In this document: piece after piece, positions 1-5,933 of the stretch
Numbering within the stretch: the stretch's first letter is position 1
How the letters are laid out: every line of letters begins with the position of its first letter
Assembly (NCBI GenBank): GCA_012515455.1
Contig: JAAYYJ010000534.1
Coordinates: forward strand, 1 to 5,933
Direction: 5' to 3'
From: Oligosphaeraceae bacterium
Lineage (GTDB): Bacteria; Verrucomicrobiota; Lentisphaeria; Oligosphaerales; Oligosphaeraceae
Length of the DNA: 5,933 nt
Made by a program: the position numbers and the translations under genes
Notes under the pieces: generated by a model
The model's database searches: none
What the model saw: only the letters and a program-made list of their open reading frames with translations
What the model was told of the DNA's origin: nothing

Positions 1-395
1 AGCTGGGTTTCCTCGATCGCCGGCAGGGGGCAATTGCTATTTCTGCTTCCGGCGCAAACTGCGTCACTCTTGCGGGAGCTGGTGCGGTCGGGTCGGAACC
101 CGCATTTCAGCTGGGTTACCTCGATTGCCGGCAGGGGGCAATTGCTATCTCTGCTTCCGGCGCAAACCTCGTCATTCTTGCGGGAGCTGGCGCAGTCGGG
201 TCAGAACCCGCATTTCAGCTGGGTTACCTCGATCGCCGGCGGGGGCAATTACTATCTCTGCTTCCGGCGCAAACTGCGTCACTCTTGCGGGAGCTGGTGC
301 AGTCGGGTCAGAACCCGCATTTCAGCTGGGTTTCCTAGATCGCCGGCGGGGGGGGCAATTGCTATCTCTGCTTCCGGCGCAAATCACGTCATTCT
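1..395. repeat. Tandem array of a ~108-bp repeat unit (3.7 copies, left end cut by window)
   Basis: Contiguous units begin at 1, 109, 217 and 324, each opening with AGCTGGGTT. The first two are 108 bp, the third 107 bp, and the fourth stops at about 395, after which the sequence is unique. Copies 1 and 2 differ at about 9 of 108 positions. Each full unit carries a short perfect hairpin, CGGGT-4 nt-ACCCG (89-102, 197-210, 304-317), whose loop changes (CGGA or CAGA) while the stem is kept. A G-run within the unit grows from 5 to 8 in the last copy. There are no spacers, so this is not a CRISPR array. A plus-strand open frame crosses the array, but the 107-bp copy shifts its phase so that later units are read in a different frame. 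No ribosome binding site is apparent, so I regard the array as non-coding. Its function is unknown. Confidence 0.93.
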
Positions 396-591
396 GAGGC
401 CAACCGAAAGCGATGCCTCTTCGGCGACAATCTAGCCCCAATCTTCGCACAATAACAACAATTTCCCTTCGCCATGACAGTTTTGTTGCCTCGCGGGCTT
501 GAAAAATTTGGCGGCGACAATACGCTATAGTGATTACCTCCTTGCGGCAAATTTGGCACTGTCTAAGGACAACCACTGGAAACAAACTATT
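396..591 (+). other. Gene-free upstream region of the first SEC-C/TPR gene
   Basis: This 196-bp stretch separates the repeat array from the first gene. A TTGAAA hexamer at 499-504 and a TATAGT hexamer at 526-531 resemble sigma-A elements, but they are 21 bp apart, longer than the usual 16-18, so a promoter here is only a guess. The nine-base word AAATTTGGC occurs twice (504-512 and 549-557). No convincing hairpin terminator or small gene was seen. The reading frame of the downstream gene can be extended back to a TTG at 499, but that start has no ribosome binding site. Confidence 0.4.
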
Positions 592-2214
592 ATGCGTGAC
601 GACCTTGATCCCTACTCCCCATGTTATTGCGGCAGCGGAAAAAAGTACCGTTTCTGTTGTCAGCGTAAGAAAAGCAACCGGCTTGGAACAGCCGCAAACC
701 GGGAGCGCAAAGTCGTTTTGAGTGATATAGAGGAAGGCGAACGCCTGCATGCTGAAGGGGTGAAGTATATGCAGCAGGGCCAGTTCGAACAGGCGATACC
801 ATGGTTTGCCAAAGCTCTTGCAATGAACAGAGACGTTTTCAACCCGGCCAACAATCTGGCCTTGTGTTTGTTTATCACCGGAAAGATCAAGGAAGCAATT
901 CATGTCCAAAAACAGGCTTTCGAGGACTCCCTGCTTCCCAATCCGTTCGGACTGGCCAACCTCTCGCTGTTTCTCCTGTTCCTGGGCGATGAACAGGGAG
1001 CCGATGAGGCTGCTTCCCTGGCTGCCGGGCATAAAGCATTAAACGAGGACGCGGTCATCAAGGTCTGTGAAATGCTGTCACGTTTCAGGCGTCATAGCGA
1101 TATCATTGAGACGGCGGATGCCAGCGATTTTGGCAGTGATCCGCATGTCTTGTTTTATACTGGAGTCGCGGCGGCTAATCTTGGCAACCGGGACCGGGCG
1201 CGCGCGGATTTAAGCCGCTTGCCGATTGGCCATTTCAAGGCAGCGCAGGCGCAGCCATATCTGCAGCACCTGCAGAATAACACCCAGCCCAATACTGTCC
1301 GCCAGGACTGGCCATACCTGCTGCCAGAAGAGTTTTATGTCAGCAGGCTGTTAGCCAAAGATGACGCGACCAAAATAGCTCTGCTGTCACGCCGCTATAT
1401 GGTGGATTTTGCTGAAGCACTGCTCAATGCCAATCCGGACGATACACAAGTCGCGATGAAATTACTGGAGGAAAGCAAGCATCCTGAGGCCACCGTTGTG
1501 CTCCAGCTGATTATGAAAGGCAGCTTCGGCTCCGACCAGCTCCGTTGTCAGGCGGCCAGCCTGTTGGCGCAGAAGGGTGAAATAAAACCCGGTGAAGAAC
1601 TCGAAATATTTCGTAACGAGAAAAACACCAAAGAGAAAATTTTTGCGGTCTGCCTGAACCCGGCAATAACCTATGGCGAGATGCCGCCCGGTATCGCCAC
1701 GCGCTATAAGCAATTGGTTCGGTTTAGCGGCAGTTACTTTGCCGATTGGGAAAAAATAAGCGCTGGATATCACGAGCTGTTGCTGGAGGCCCCTGATTTT
1801 TTTCCATTGCGGTATAATTACGCTATCAGCCTGGCTAATTATGAGCAGAACCAGGAAGCGGAAAATATTTTACGGTCACTGGTGGCTGAGCATCCCGAAT
1901 ATCTGTTTGCCCGGGCCTCCTTGCTCAATATTCTTGTTCACACCAAACGGCTGGAGGAAGCGGAACAGCTGGCCAAAAGAACCGACTTCCCCAAAGAGAC
2001 GCATCCGGATGCTTATGTCGCCTGGTTGATCTCCCTTACGGTGTTTTGTGAAGCCATCGGCGCAAAAGGCGAAGCATTTCAATCCATCAAGGTTGCCCAG
2101 GAAATGGATCAGGACAATCCGAATGTGGCCTGGTTGTGGCGCAAGTGGAAAAATTACAAGGATAAGACGGCCCCGGCGGCCGGTCTGGCGACAAAACGCC
2201 AAAACAAAAAATGA
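592..2214 (+). CDS. SEC-C zinc-knuckle and TPR-repeat protein, copy 1 (540 aa, intact knuckle)
   Basis: The protein opens with MRDDLDPYSP and then a SEC-C motif, with C11, C13, C22 and C23 around GSGKK at 14-18. SEC-C knuckles, named from the SecA C-terminus, bind zinc and are typically used for protein or ribosome contacts. A polar linker (about 24-45) follows, then TPR-like helical pairs at about 47-80, 82-115, 116-150 and 181-214. A central segment (about 235-380) has no motif I recognise. Further TPR-like repeats lie at about 402-463, and the tail is lysine-rich. There is no signal peptide or membrane segment, so it is probably a cytoplasmic scaffold or adaptor; partner and process are unknown. 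I chose ATG 592 over the TTG at 499 because SEC-C motifs commonly sit at the very N-terminus. A modest GGAAA lies 9 nt before ATG 592, and the two paralogs then have equal length. The next gene is its tandem duplicate, 91 bp downstream, probably co-transcribed. Confidence 0.88.
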   Translation: MRDDLDPYSPCYCGSGKKYRFCCQRKKSNRLGTAANRERKVVLSDIEEGERLHAEGVKYMQQGQFEQAIPWFAKALAMNRDVFNPANNLALCLFITGKIKEAIHVQKQAFEDSLLPNPFGLANLSLFLLFLGDEQGADEAASLAAGHKALNEDAVIKVCEMLSRFRRHSDIIETADASDFGSDPHVLFYTGVAAANLGNRDRARADLSRLPIGHFKAAQAQPYLQHLQNNTQPNTVRQDWPYLLPEEFYVSRLLAKDDATKIALLSRRYMVDFAEALLNANPDDTQVAMKLLEESKHPEATVVLQLIMKGSFGSDQLRCQAASLLAQKGEIKPGEELEIFRNEKNTKEKIFAVCLNPAITYGEMPPGIATRYKQLVRFSGSYFADWEKISAGYHELLLEAPDFFPLRYNYAISLANYEQNQEAENILRSLVAEHPEYLFARASLLNILVHTKRLEEAEQLAKRTDFPKETHPDAYVAWLISLTVFCEAIGAKGEAFQSIKVAQEMDQDNPNVAWLWRKWKNYKDKTAPAAGLATKRQNKK

Positions 2215-2305
2215 CTGTTTGGTGTGTCCTGTCCGTCAACCGCGGTGCTCTTCCAAGCTTGTCGGTCAGGGCGGGAAACTGGCTAGGCGATTAAGGCAAC
2301 ATCTT

Positions 2306-3928
2306 ATGTACGACGATACTGCTCCTGATTCATCGTGTTCTCGTGGCAGCGGTAAAAAGAACCGTTCTTGTTCTCCACGCGAGAATAACCAAACGCCTGC
2401 ACCAGCCGCAAACCGGAAGCGCCCAGTGGTTTCTGGCGATATGGAGGAATGCGACCGCCTGCATCACAAAGGACTGGTGTATATGCAGCGGGGCCAATTT
2501 AAGCAGGCGATATCATGGTTTACCAAAGCTCTTGCAGTGGACAAATCCATTTGCAATCCAGCCAACAATCTGGCCTTGAGTTTATTTCTCATGGGCAAGA
2601 CTGAGGAAGCAATTTGTGTACAGCGCCAGAGCTTCGCTGATTGCCCGCTTCCCAATCCGTTCGGACTGGCCAACCTCTCGCTGTTTCTCCTGTTCCTGGG
2701 CGATGAACAGGGAGCCGATGAGGCTGCTTCCCTGGCTGCCCAACAACAAGCATTAAATGCGGAAGCGACCATCAAGGTCTGCGAAATGCTGGCAAGACTC
2801 AGACGGCACCGCGATATCCTTGCGACGGCGGATGCCAGCGATTTTGGCAGTGAACCGTATGTCTTGTTTTATACTGGAGTCGCGGCGGCTAATCTTGGCA
2901 ACCGGGACCGGGCGCTTGCGGATTTGAGCCGTGTGCCGATTGGATTTGTCAAGGCCAAACTGGCGCAAACATCTCTGCAGCACCTGAAGAATAACACCCA
3001 GCCCAATACTGTGCGCCAGGACTGGCCATATCTGCTACCGGAAGAATTTTATGTCAGCTGCCTGTTTACCGGAGATGACGCGGCGATACTATCCCTGGTG
3101 TCACGCCGTTATGTGGTGGATTTTGCTGAAACACTGCTCAATGACAATCCGGACGATCCGGGAATTGCGATGTCCATGCTGGAGGTTTGCGAACATCCCG
3201 AGGCTGTCGCGGTGCTCCGGCTGATTATGAAAGGCAGCTTCGGCTCCGACCAGCTCCGTTGTCAGGCGGCCAGCCTGTTGGCGGAGAAGGGTGAAATAAA
3301 ACCCGGGGAAGAGTTCGAGATGTTCCACCACGGACAATGCGGCATAGAGAAAATATTTTCGATCCACCTGAACCCGGAATTCACCTATGGCGAAATGCCG
3401 CCTAGCGTCGGCAAGCGCTATCATAAATTGGTTCTGGCGAGCCACAAGCCCTTTGCCGATTGGCAGAAAATTGGCGCTGGCTATCAAAAACTGGCGCAGG
3501 AGGCCCCGGATTATTACCCCTTGCGGTATAATTACGCAGTAAGCCTGTATAAGTGTCACCGGATCCAGGAAACGGAAAGTATTTTACGGTCCCTGGTGGC
3601 TGAGTATCCCGCATATCTGTTTGCGCGCGCCGCCCTGCTCAGCCTGCTCGTTCACACTAAACGGCTGGAGGAAGCGGAACAGCTGGCCAACCAAACCGAC
3701 TTCCCCAAAGAGACGCATCCGGACGCTTATGTCGCCTGGTTGACATCCAAGATGGCGTATTGTGAAGCCATCGGGCAAGACGCAGAAGCTTTCAGTATAA
3801 TCAAGACGGCGCAGGAAATCGCTCCCGAAAATCCTCATGTAGCCTTGTTGTGGAGCAAATGGAGAAATTACAAGGAAAAGAAGGCTCCGGCGGCCGGTCG
3901 GGCGGCAAAACGCAAAAACAAAAAATGA
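2306..3928 (+). CDS. SEC-C/TPR protein, copy 2 (540 aa, degenerate zinc knuckle)
   Basis: This is a tandem paralog of the preceding gene, also 540 residues, aligning from start to stop without gaps at about 68 % identity (370 of 540 by hand count). The TPR-like architecture is kept: about 47-150, 181-214 and 402-463, with residues 116-145, 231-250 and 311-320 identical to copy 1. The N-terminal knuckle is damaged. C11 and C22 remain, but C13 is Arg and C23 is Ser; F21 and Y19 are also replaced, although GSGKK is intact. Zinc binding by the usual four cysteines is therefore unlikely. ATG 2306 is preceded by TAAGG with 9 nt spacing. The frame continues upstream into copy 1, but that extension is out of register with it and is not conserved. 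The 91-bp gap shows no clear terminator, so the two genes are probably one operon. It could be a specialised partner of copy 1 or a decaying duplicate; the intact frame argues against a pseudogene. Confidence 0.87.
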   Translation: MYDDTAPDSSCSRGSGKKNRSCSPRENNQTPAPAANRKRPVVSGDMEECDRLHHKGLVYMQRGQFKQAISWFTKALAVDKSICNPANNLALSLFLMGKTEEAICVQRQSFADCPLPNPFGLANLSLFLLFLGDEQGADEAASLAAQQQALNAEATIKVCEMLARLRRHRDILATADASDFGSEPYVLFYTGVAAANLGNRDRALADLSRVPIGFVKAKLAQTSLQHLKNNTQPNTVRQDWPYLLPEEFYVSCLFTGDDAAILSLVSRRYVVDFAETLLNDNPDDPGIAMSMLEVCEHPEAVAVLRLIMKGSFGSDQLRCQAASLLAEKGEIKPGEEFEMFHHGQCGIEKIFSIHLNPEFTYGEMPPSVGKRYHKLVLASHKPFADWQKIGAGYQKLAQEAPDYYPLRYNYAVSLYKCHRIQETESILRSLVAEYPAYLFARAALLSLLVHTKRLEEAEQLANQTDFPKETHPDAYVAWLTSKMAYCEAIGQDAEAFSIIKTAQEIAPENPHVALLWSKWRNYKEKKAPAAGRAAKRKNKK

Positions 3929-3982
3929 GGGTTTGGTATTCCCATTGGTTGAGGTTCCCTTCCGGTATGGCATGCTGTTGCG

Positions 3983-4108
3983 TCAAAACTGCTGATAATA
4001 TTCGGCAATTTGCCCCGCAACATCGCTGAAACTGCGGTTTAGCCCGACTTCTCTTGCCAAATCACGCAGATAAGCGGGCTTTTGATTGGCAAAATATAGT
4101 AAAGCAAT
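3983..4108 (-). pseudogene. Possible C-terminal remnant of an unidentified gene
   Basis: Read on the minus strand from 4108 down to a TGA at 3985-3983, 41 codons are open. They give a protein-like, amphipathic sequence containing KPAYLRDLAREVGLNRSF and ending in GQIAEYYQQF. It has ordinary coding composition, unlike the shadow frames nearby. Immediately upstream the frame hits TAA (4111-4109), and there is no ATG or GTG and no ribosome binding site, so it cannot be a complete gene. The simplest reading is the tail of a former gene cut off by deletion or rearrangement, convergent with the SEC-C/TPR pair. I do not recognise the family. It could also be a chance open frame. Confidence 0.35.
4041..4084 (+). 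terminator. Possible intrinsic terminator after the SEC-C/TPR pair
   Basis: AGCCCG (4041-4046) pairs with CGGGCT (4075-4080). The stem can extend inward by CTT/AAG (4048-4050 with 4072-4074) past one bulged A, and four T residues (4080-4083) sit at its 3' edge. The loop is about 21 nt, long for an intrinsic terminator, and the T-run is short. It is 112 bp past the stop of copy 2. It overlaps the putative minus-strand gene remnant, so the pairing may be accidental. Confidence 0.3.
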
Positions 4109-4208
4109 TTAACCTCTGAGCAACGCAACAGTAGCACTACCTATTGAGCGTTATATTTTTGGCATCCCAGACCTCGTTTCTCCGGGGTGGGAATTTCCGG
4201 CTCGGAAC

Positions 4209-4253
4209 TGGCAATACGGCGCCTTGACATTTATAGTACTGCCTGCGTAATGA
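4209..4253 (+). promoter_or_regulatory. Candidate promoter region for the aro operon
   Basis: A perfect -35-like TTGACA lies at 4224-4229, but the only -10 candidate at usual spacing, TAATGA (4248-4253, 18 bp), is weak. Alternatively, a good -10-like TATAGT at 4232-4237 has a weak TGGCAA (4209-4214) 17 bp upstream. Either would put the start of transcription near 4245-4262, giving aroC a leader of about 300 nt. No operator could be identified. Confidence 0.3.
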
Positions 4254-4554
4254 TACGCTAATGCTGCTGATAACCGCAGTTATTGCCCGCTGCAGTGGGC
4301 GTTTGACACCAGGCGGGGTGAACATCACGACCGGCAGGCAGGCCGGGCTGTACTGGGGCCGGAATTACTGCCTGGGGCCGCCGGCTGCGGGGGCGCTTCC
4401 GGCGATGGCGCACTCTGGCCTGGCGGCGGCGCCGGACTGGTCGCTGAAATGGAAACCGCATCCGGTCGTTCTACCGCCGCCCGCCGGGTCTGCCGGGAAC
4501 ATCGGTTTAATAGGGAAAATTCACCGGGCGACCGGTTCAATATGGAGAGACAGT
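4254..4554 (+). other. G+C-rich, hairpin-rich stretch upstream of aroC
   Basis: About 300 bp without a gene I can support. It begins with two adjoining small hairpins: ATAAC-CGCA-GTTAT at 4270-4283, and a six-pair stem with one G-U pair and loop TGCA at 4285-4300. A longer stem follows, CAGGCAG (4335-4341) with CTGCCTG (4368-4374). The rest is dominated by GCC/GGC words. The aroC frame is open back to an ATG at 4261, but that part does not resemble the chorismate synthase N-terminus. It may be an mRNA leader, or debris of an earlier gene. No T-box or known riboswitch core was found. Confidence 0.35.
4544..4548 (+). promoter_or_regulatory. Ribosome binding site that sets the aroC start
   Basis: GGAGA lies 6 nt before ATG 4555. 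It selects this codon over in-frame upstream ATG codons reaching back to 4261, and agrees with where chorismate synthase similarity begins (MASDWGQ, then IFGESHG). Confidence 0.8.
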
Positions 4555-5652
4555 ATGGCATCAGATTGGGGACAATTTTTGCATCTGCAAATCTTCGGGG
4601 AGTCACATGGGCCTGGCATCGGTGTGGTCATGGAGGGACTGCCGGCGGGGGAACGAATCGACTTGCCGGCTCTGCAGGAGTTCATGCGCCGGCGCGCACC
4701 GGGGCAGGGAAAATACGCTACCACGAGAAAAGAAGCCGATGTGCCGGAATTCCTCTCCGGATTGCTGGATGACTGCACGACCGGCAGCCCTTTGACGGCC
4801 CTGATCCGAAACAGCGATACCCGCAGCAGCGATTATGCCGCATTGCGCGATGTGCCCCGCCCGGGACACGCAGATTACAGCGCCGAAATACGCTACCACG
4901 GAGCCCAGGATGTCCGCGGCGGTGGACATTTCTCCGGACGCCTGACCGCCCCATTGTGCGTGGCTGGAGGAATCGCCAAACAAATACTGGAGCGCCGCGG
5001 CATTTATGTCGGGGCCCATCTGGCCAGCGTGGGCAGCGTCCACGACCGCGGTTTTGATCCGGTCAACTTGACGGTGCAGGAGCTGCTGGCGCCGGGCCAG
5101 GCGCCGTTCCCGGTGCTTGATCCGGCGGCGGGCGAGGCGATGCAGCAGGAAATCCAGGATGCCCTGGCGCAGCAGGACTCCCTAGGCGGGCGCATCGAGG
5201 CCGCAGCTCTGGGAGTCCCGGCCGGCTGGGGCAGCCCGATCTTCGCTGGAGTTGAGAACCGTCTGGCGGCAATTCTGTTCGGCATTCCGGCGGTGCGCGG
5301 CCTTGAGTTCGGCTCCGGCATGGCGGCGGCAGAGCTGCGCGGTTCCCAGCATAATGACCCCTTCACCATTGATGCTGCCGGGGCGGTCCGGACGCTCAGT
5401 AACCACCACGGGGGGATTCTCGGCGGCATTACCACTGGCATGCCGATCATTGTGAAGCTCGCCATCAAGCCCACGCCCTCAATTGCCCGGGAGCAGGCTT
5501 CGGTCAGCTTGAGCGCCAATGCTCCGGCGGTGCTGGCGGTGCGTGGCCGGCATGACCCCTGCATCGCGCCGCGGGCGGTGCCCGTGGCTGAAGCCGCGCT
5601 GGCAGTGGCCCTGCTGGACCTCGCCCTGGAGGCAAAGACCTACCAGGACTGA
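4555..5652 (+). CDS. aroC: Chorismate synthase
   Basis: AroC converts 5-enolpyruvylshikimate 3-phosphate to chorismate and phosphate, the last step of the shikimate pathway, in the cytoplasm and with reduced FMN as cofactor. The 365-residue product is of normal family length. Visible family motifs are GESHG at 15-19 with active-site His18, RRRAPGQGK at 45-53, DTRSSDY at 88-94, RPGHADY at 102-108 with the second conserved His105, and RGGGHFSGR at 121-129. Further on are GVPAGWGSP at 220-228, GLEFGSG at 249-255, SNHHGGILGGIT at 282-293 in the FMN/substrate region, KPTPSI at 305-310 and GRHDPC at 331-336. The RGGGHFSGR form and the DTRS(S/K)DY block recall clostridial enzymes. aroE follows 98 bp downstream on the same strand, supporting an aromatic biosynthesis operon. 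G+C content is visibly higher than in the SEC-C/TPR genes. Confidence 0.97.
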   Translation: MASDWGQFLHLQIFGESHGPGIGVVMEGLPAGERIDLPALQEFMRRRAPGQGKYATTRKEADVPEFLSGLLDDCTTGSPLTALIRNSDTRSSDYAALRDVPRPGHADYSAEIRYHGAQDVRGGGHFSGRLTAPLCVAGGIAKQILERRGIYVGAHLASVGSVHDRGFDPVNLTVQELLAPGQAPFPVLDPAAGEAMQQEIQDALAQQDSLGGRIEAAALGVPAGWGSPIFAGVENRLAAILFGIPAVRGLEFGSGMAAAELRGSQHNDPFTIDAAGAVRTLSNHHGGILGGITTGMPIIVKLAIKPTPSIAREQASVSLSANAPAVLAVRGRHDPCIAPRAVPVAEAALAVALLDLALEAKTYQD

Positions 5653-5685
5653 ATATCGACCCGGCCGGACAGAAAAAAATCAGCA

Positions 5686-5704
5686 CCGGCATTCCTGCTG
5701 CCGG
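5686..5704 (+). other. Small hairpin in the aroC-aroE gap
   Basis: CCGGCA (5686-5691) and TGCCGG (5699-5704) form a perfect six-pair stem with a 7-nt loop, inside a GCC-rich gap. No T-run follows directly, so it is not a convincing terminator. It might affect mRNA processing or stability, or have no role. Confidence 0.25.
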
Positions 5705-5750
5705 CCGCCGCCGCCGGAGTTCCCGTTTTCATAAAGACTGAGGCAGTACC

Positions 5751-5933
5751 ATGACCAGGTATTTTACCATCGGACGCAAGCTGGGGCACAGTTATTCCAA
5801 GATCATCCACCGCGAATTCGGACGCTACGACTTCGACCTGCTGGAGTTCGAGCCCGAGGCCGCCCGGGAGTTCATCTTGAGTGACCGCTATGACGGCATC
5901 ACCATTACCATCCCGTATAAACAACTCGCGCTG
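5751..5933 (+). CDS. aroE: Shikimate dehydrogenase, N-terminal part (cut by window end)
   Basis: AroE reduces 3-dehydroshikimate to shikimate with NADPH in the shikimate pathway. Only the first 61 codons are present, covering the start of the substrate-binding domain. The N-terminal GRKLGHSYS ends in the HSxS pattern (S14 and S16, the serines that contact shikimate), followed by KIIH at 17-20. The TIPYK segment at 53-57 gives the catalytic lysine K57. The usual Asn-x-Thr just before the lysine reads Thr-Ile-Thr here (51-53), so the Asn that normally helps bind shikimate is Thr. ATG 5751 has GAGG at 5740-5743, 7 nt upstream. Position directly after aroC supports the call. The NADP-binding domain lies outside the window, so an AroE-like paralog cannot be excluded. 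Confidence 0.88.
   Translation, partial: MTRYFTIGRKLGHSYSKIIHREFGRYDFDLLEFEPEAAREFILSDRYDGITITIPYKQLAL

Larger units (their letters stand above)
592..3943 (+). repeat. 1714-bp tandem gene duplication
   Basis: The two 1623-bp genes are offset by exactly 1714 bp at every point checked (start, 1145/2859, 1507/3221, stop), so the coding parts contain no net indels. Similarity runs a few bases past the stop codons (GTTTGGT at 2217-2223 and 3931-3937) and then fades. The sequences before the two start codons are not clearly alike. Perfectly identical stretches include 933-1026 with 2647-2740 (94 bp), 1145-1201 with 2859-2915 (57 bp) and 1506-1569 with 3220-3283 (64 bp). Confidence 0.93.

Noticed and set aside
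1..395. CRISPR array
   Set aside because: Units are 108 bp and contiguous, with no unique spacers and no cas genes in the window.
34..435. 133-codon plus-strand open frame across the repeat array
   Set aside because: The 107-bp unit changes the phase, so the same repeat is translated in different frames along the frame. There is no ribosome binding site and no resemblance to a known protein.
322..1032. 236-codon minus-strand open frame overlapping the array and copy 1
   Set aside because: It lies antisense to the well-supported SEC-C/TPR gene, extends into the repeat array, and shows no protein-like motifs.
2048..2305. N-terminal extension of the second SEC-C/TPR gene back into copy 1
   Set aside because: This part overlaps the end of copy 1 in another frame. 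Equal paralog length, the SEC-C position and TAAGG before ATG 2306 support the shorter form.
4181..4200. T-box-like GGGTGGG word upstream of aroC
   Set aside because: Only the GGGTGG part fits. The following ACCGCG-like bases, the specifier stem and a downstream terminator are missing.
4261..4554. 98-codon N-terminal extension of chorismate synthase
   Set aside because: No ribosome binding site precedes ATG 4261, the extension has low-complexity G+C-driven composition, and a good GGAGA site precedes ATG 4555, where family similarity starts.
5004..5564. 186-codon minus-strand open frame inside aroC
   Set aside because: It is a shadow of a G+C-rich gene, and aroC itself is unambiguous on the plus strand.

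Overview
The window looks like part of a bacterial chromosome, most likely from a Bacillota (Clostridia/Negativicutes-like) organism. This rests mainly on the chorismate synthase, whose motif set reads like the clostridial form, and on good purine-rich ribosome binding sites. The genus cannot be fixed from the sequence. Base composition changes along the window. The lines I counted in the left-hand genes are about 52-53 % G+C, and one line inside aroC is about 67 %.

Region 1 (1-395) is a tandem array of a ~108-bp unit, 3.7 copies, cut by the left edge of the window and apparently non-coding. Region 2 (396-591) is a gene-free upstream region. Region 3 (592-3928) holds two tandem paralogous genes of identical length (540 codons each, offset exactly 1714 bp, no indels). 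Each encodes an N-terminal SEC-C zinc-knuckle motif followed by TPR-like helical repeats. The first copy has an intact CxC...CC knuckle. The second has lost two of the four cysteines. The two proteins are about 68 % identical by my hand alignment, but contain DNA patches that are perfectly identical, including 94 bp in a row, which suggests gene conversion.

Region 4 (3929-4554) is a long intergenic stretch. It contains a probable decayed gene fragment on the minus strand, a possible terminator for the SEC-C/TPR pair, promoter-like hexamers, and a G+C-rich, hairpin-rich leader before aroC. Region 5 (4555-5933) is the start of an aromatic biosynthesis operon: aroC (chorismate synthase, complete) followed after 98 bp by aroE (shikimate dehydrogenase, cut by the right edge). 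These enzymes act at two steps of the shikimate pathway: AroE makes shikimate, and AroC makes chorismate for Phe, Tyr, Trp and other aromatics.

The aro genes are ordinary housekeeping. The most unusual part is the SEC-C/TPR pair, with its asymmetric zinc-knuckle decay and mosaic identity. I see no clear sign of a defence system, phage, transposase, CRISPR array, tRNA or rRNA here.
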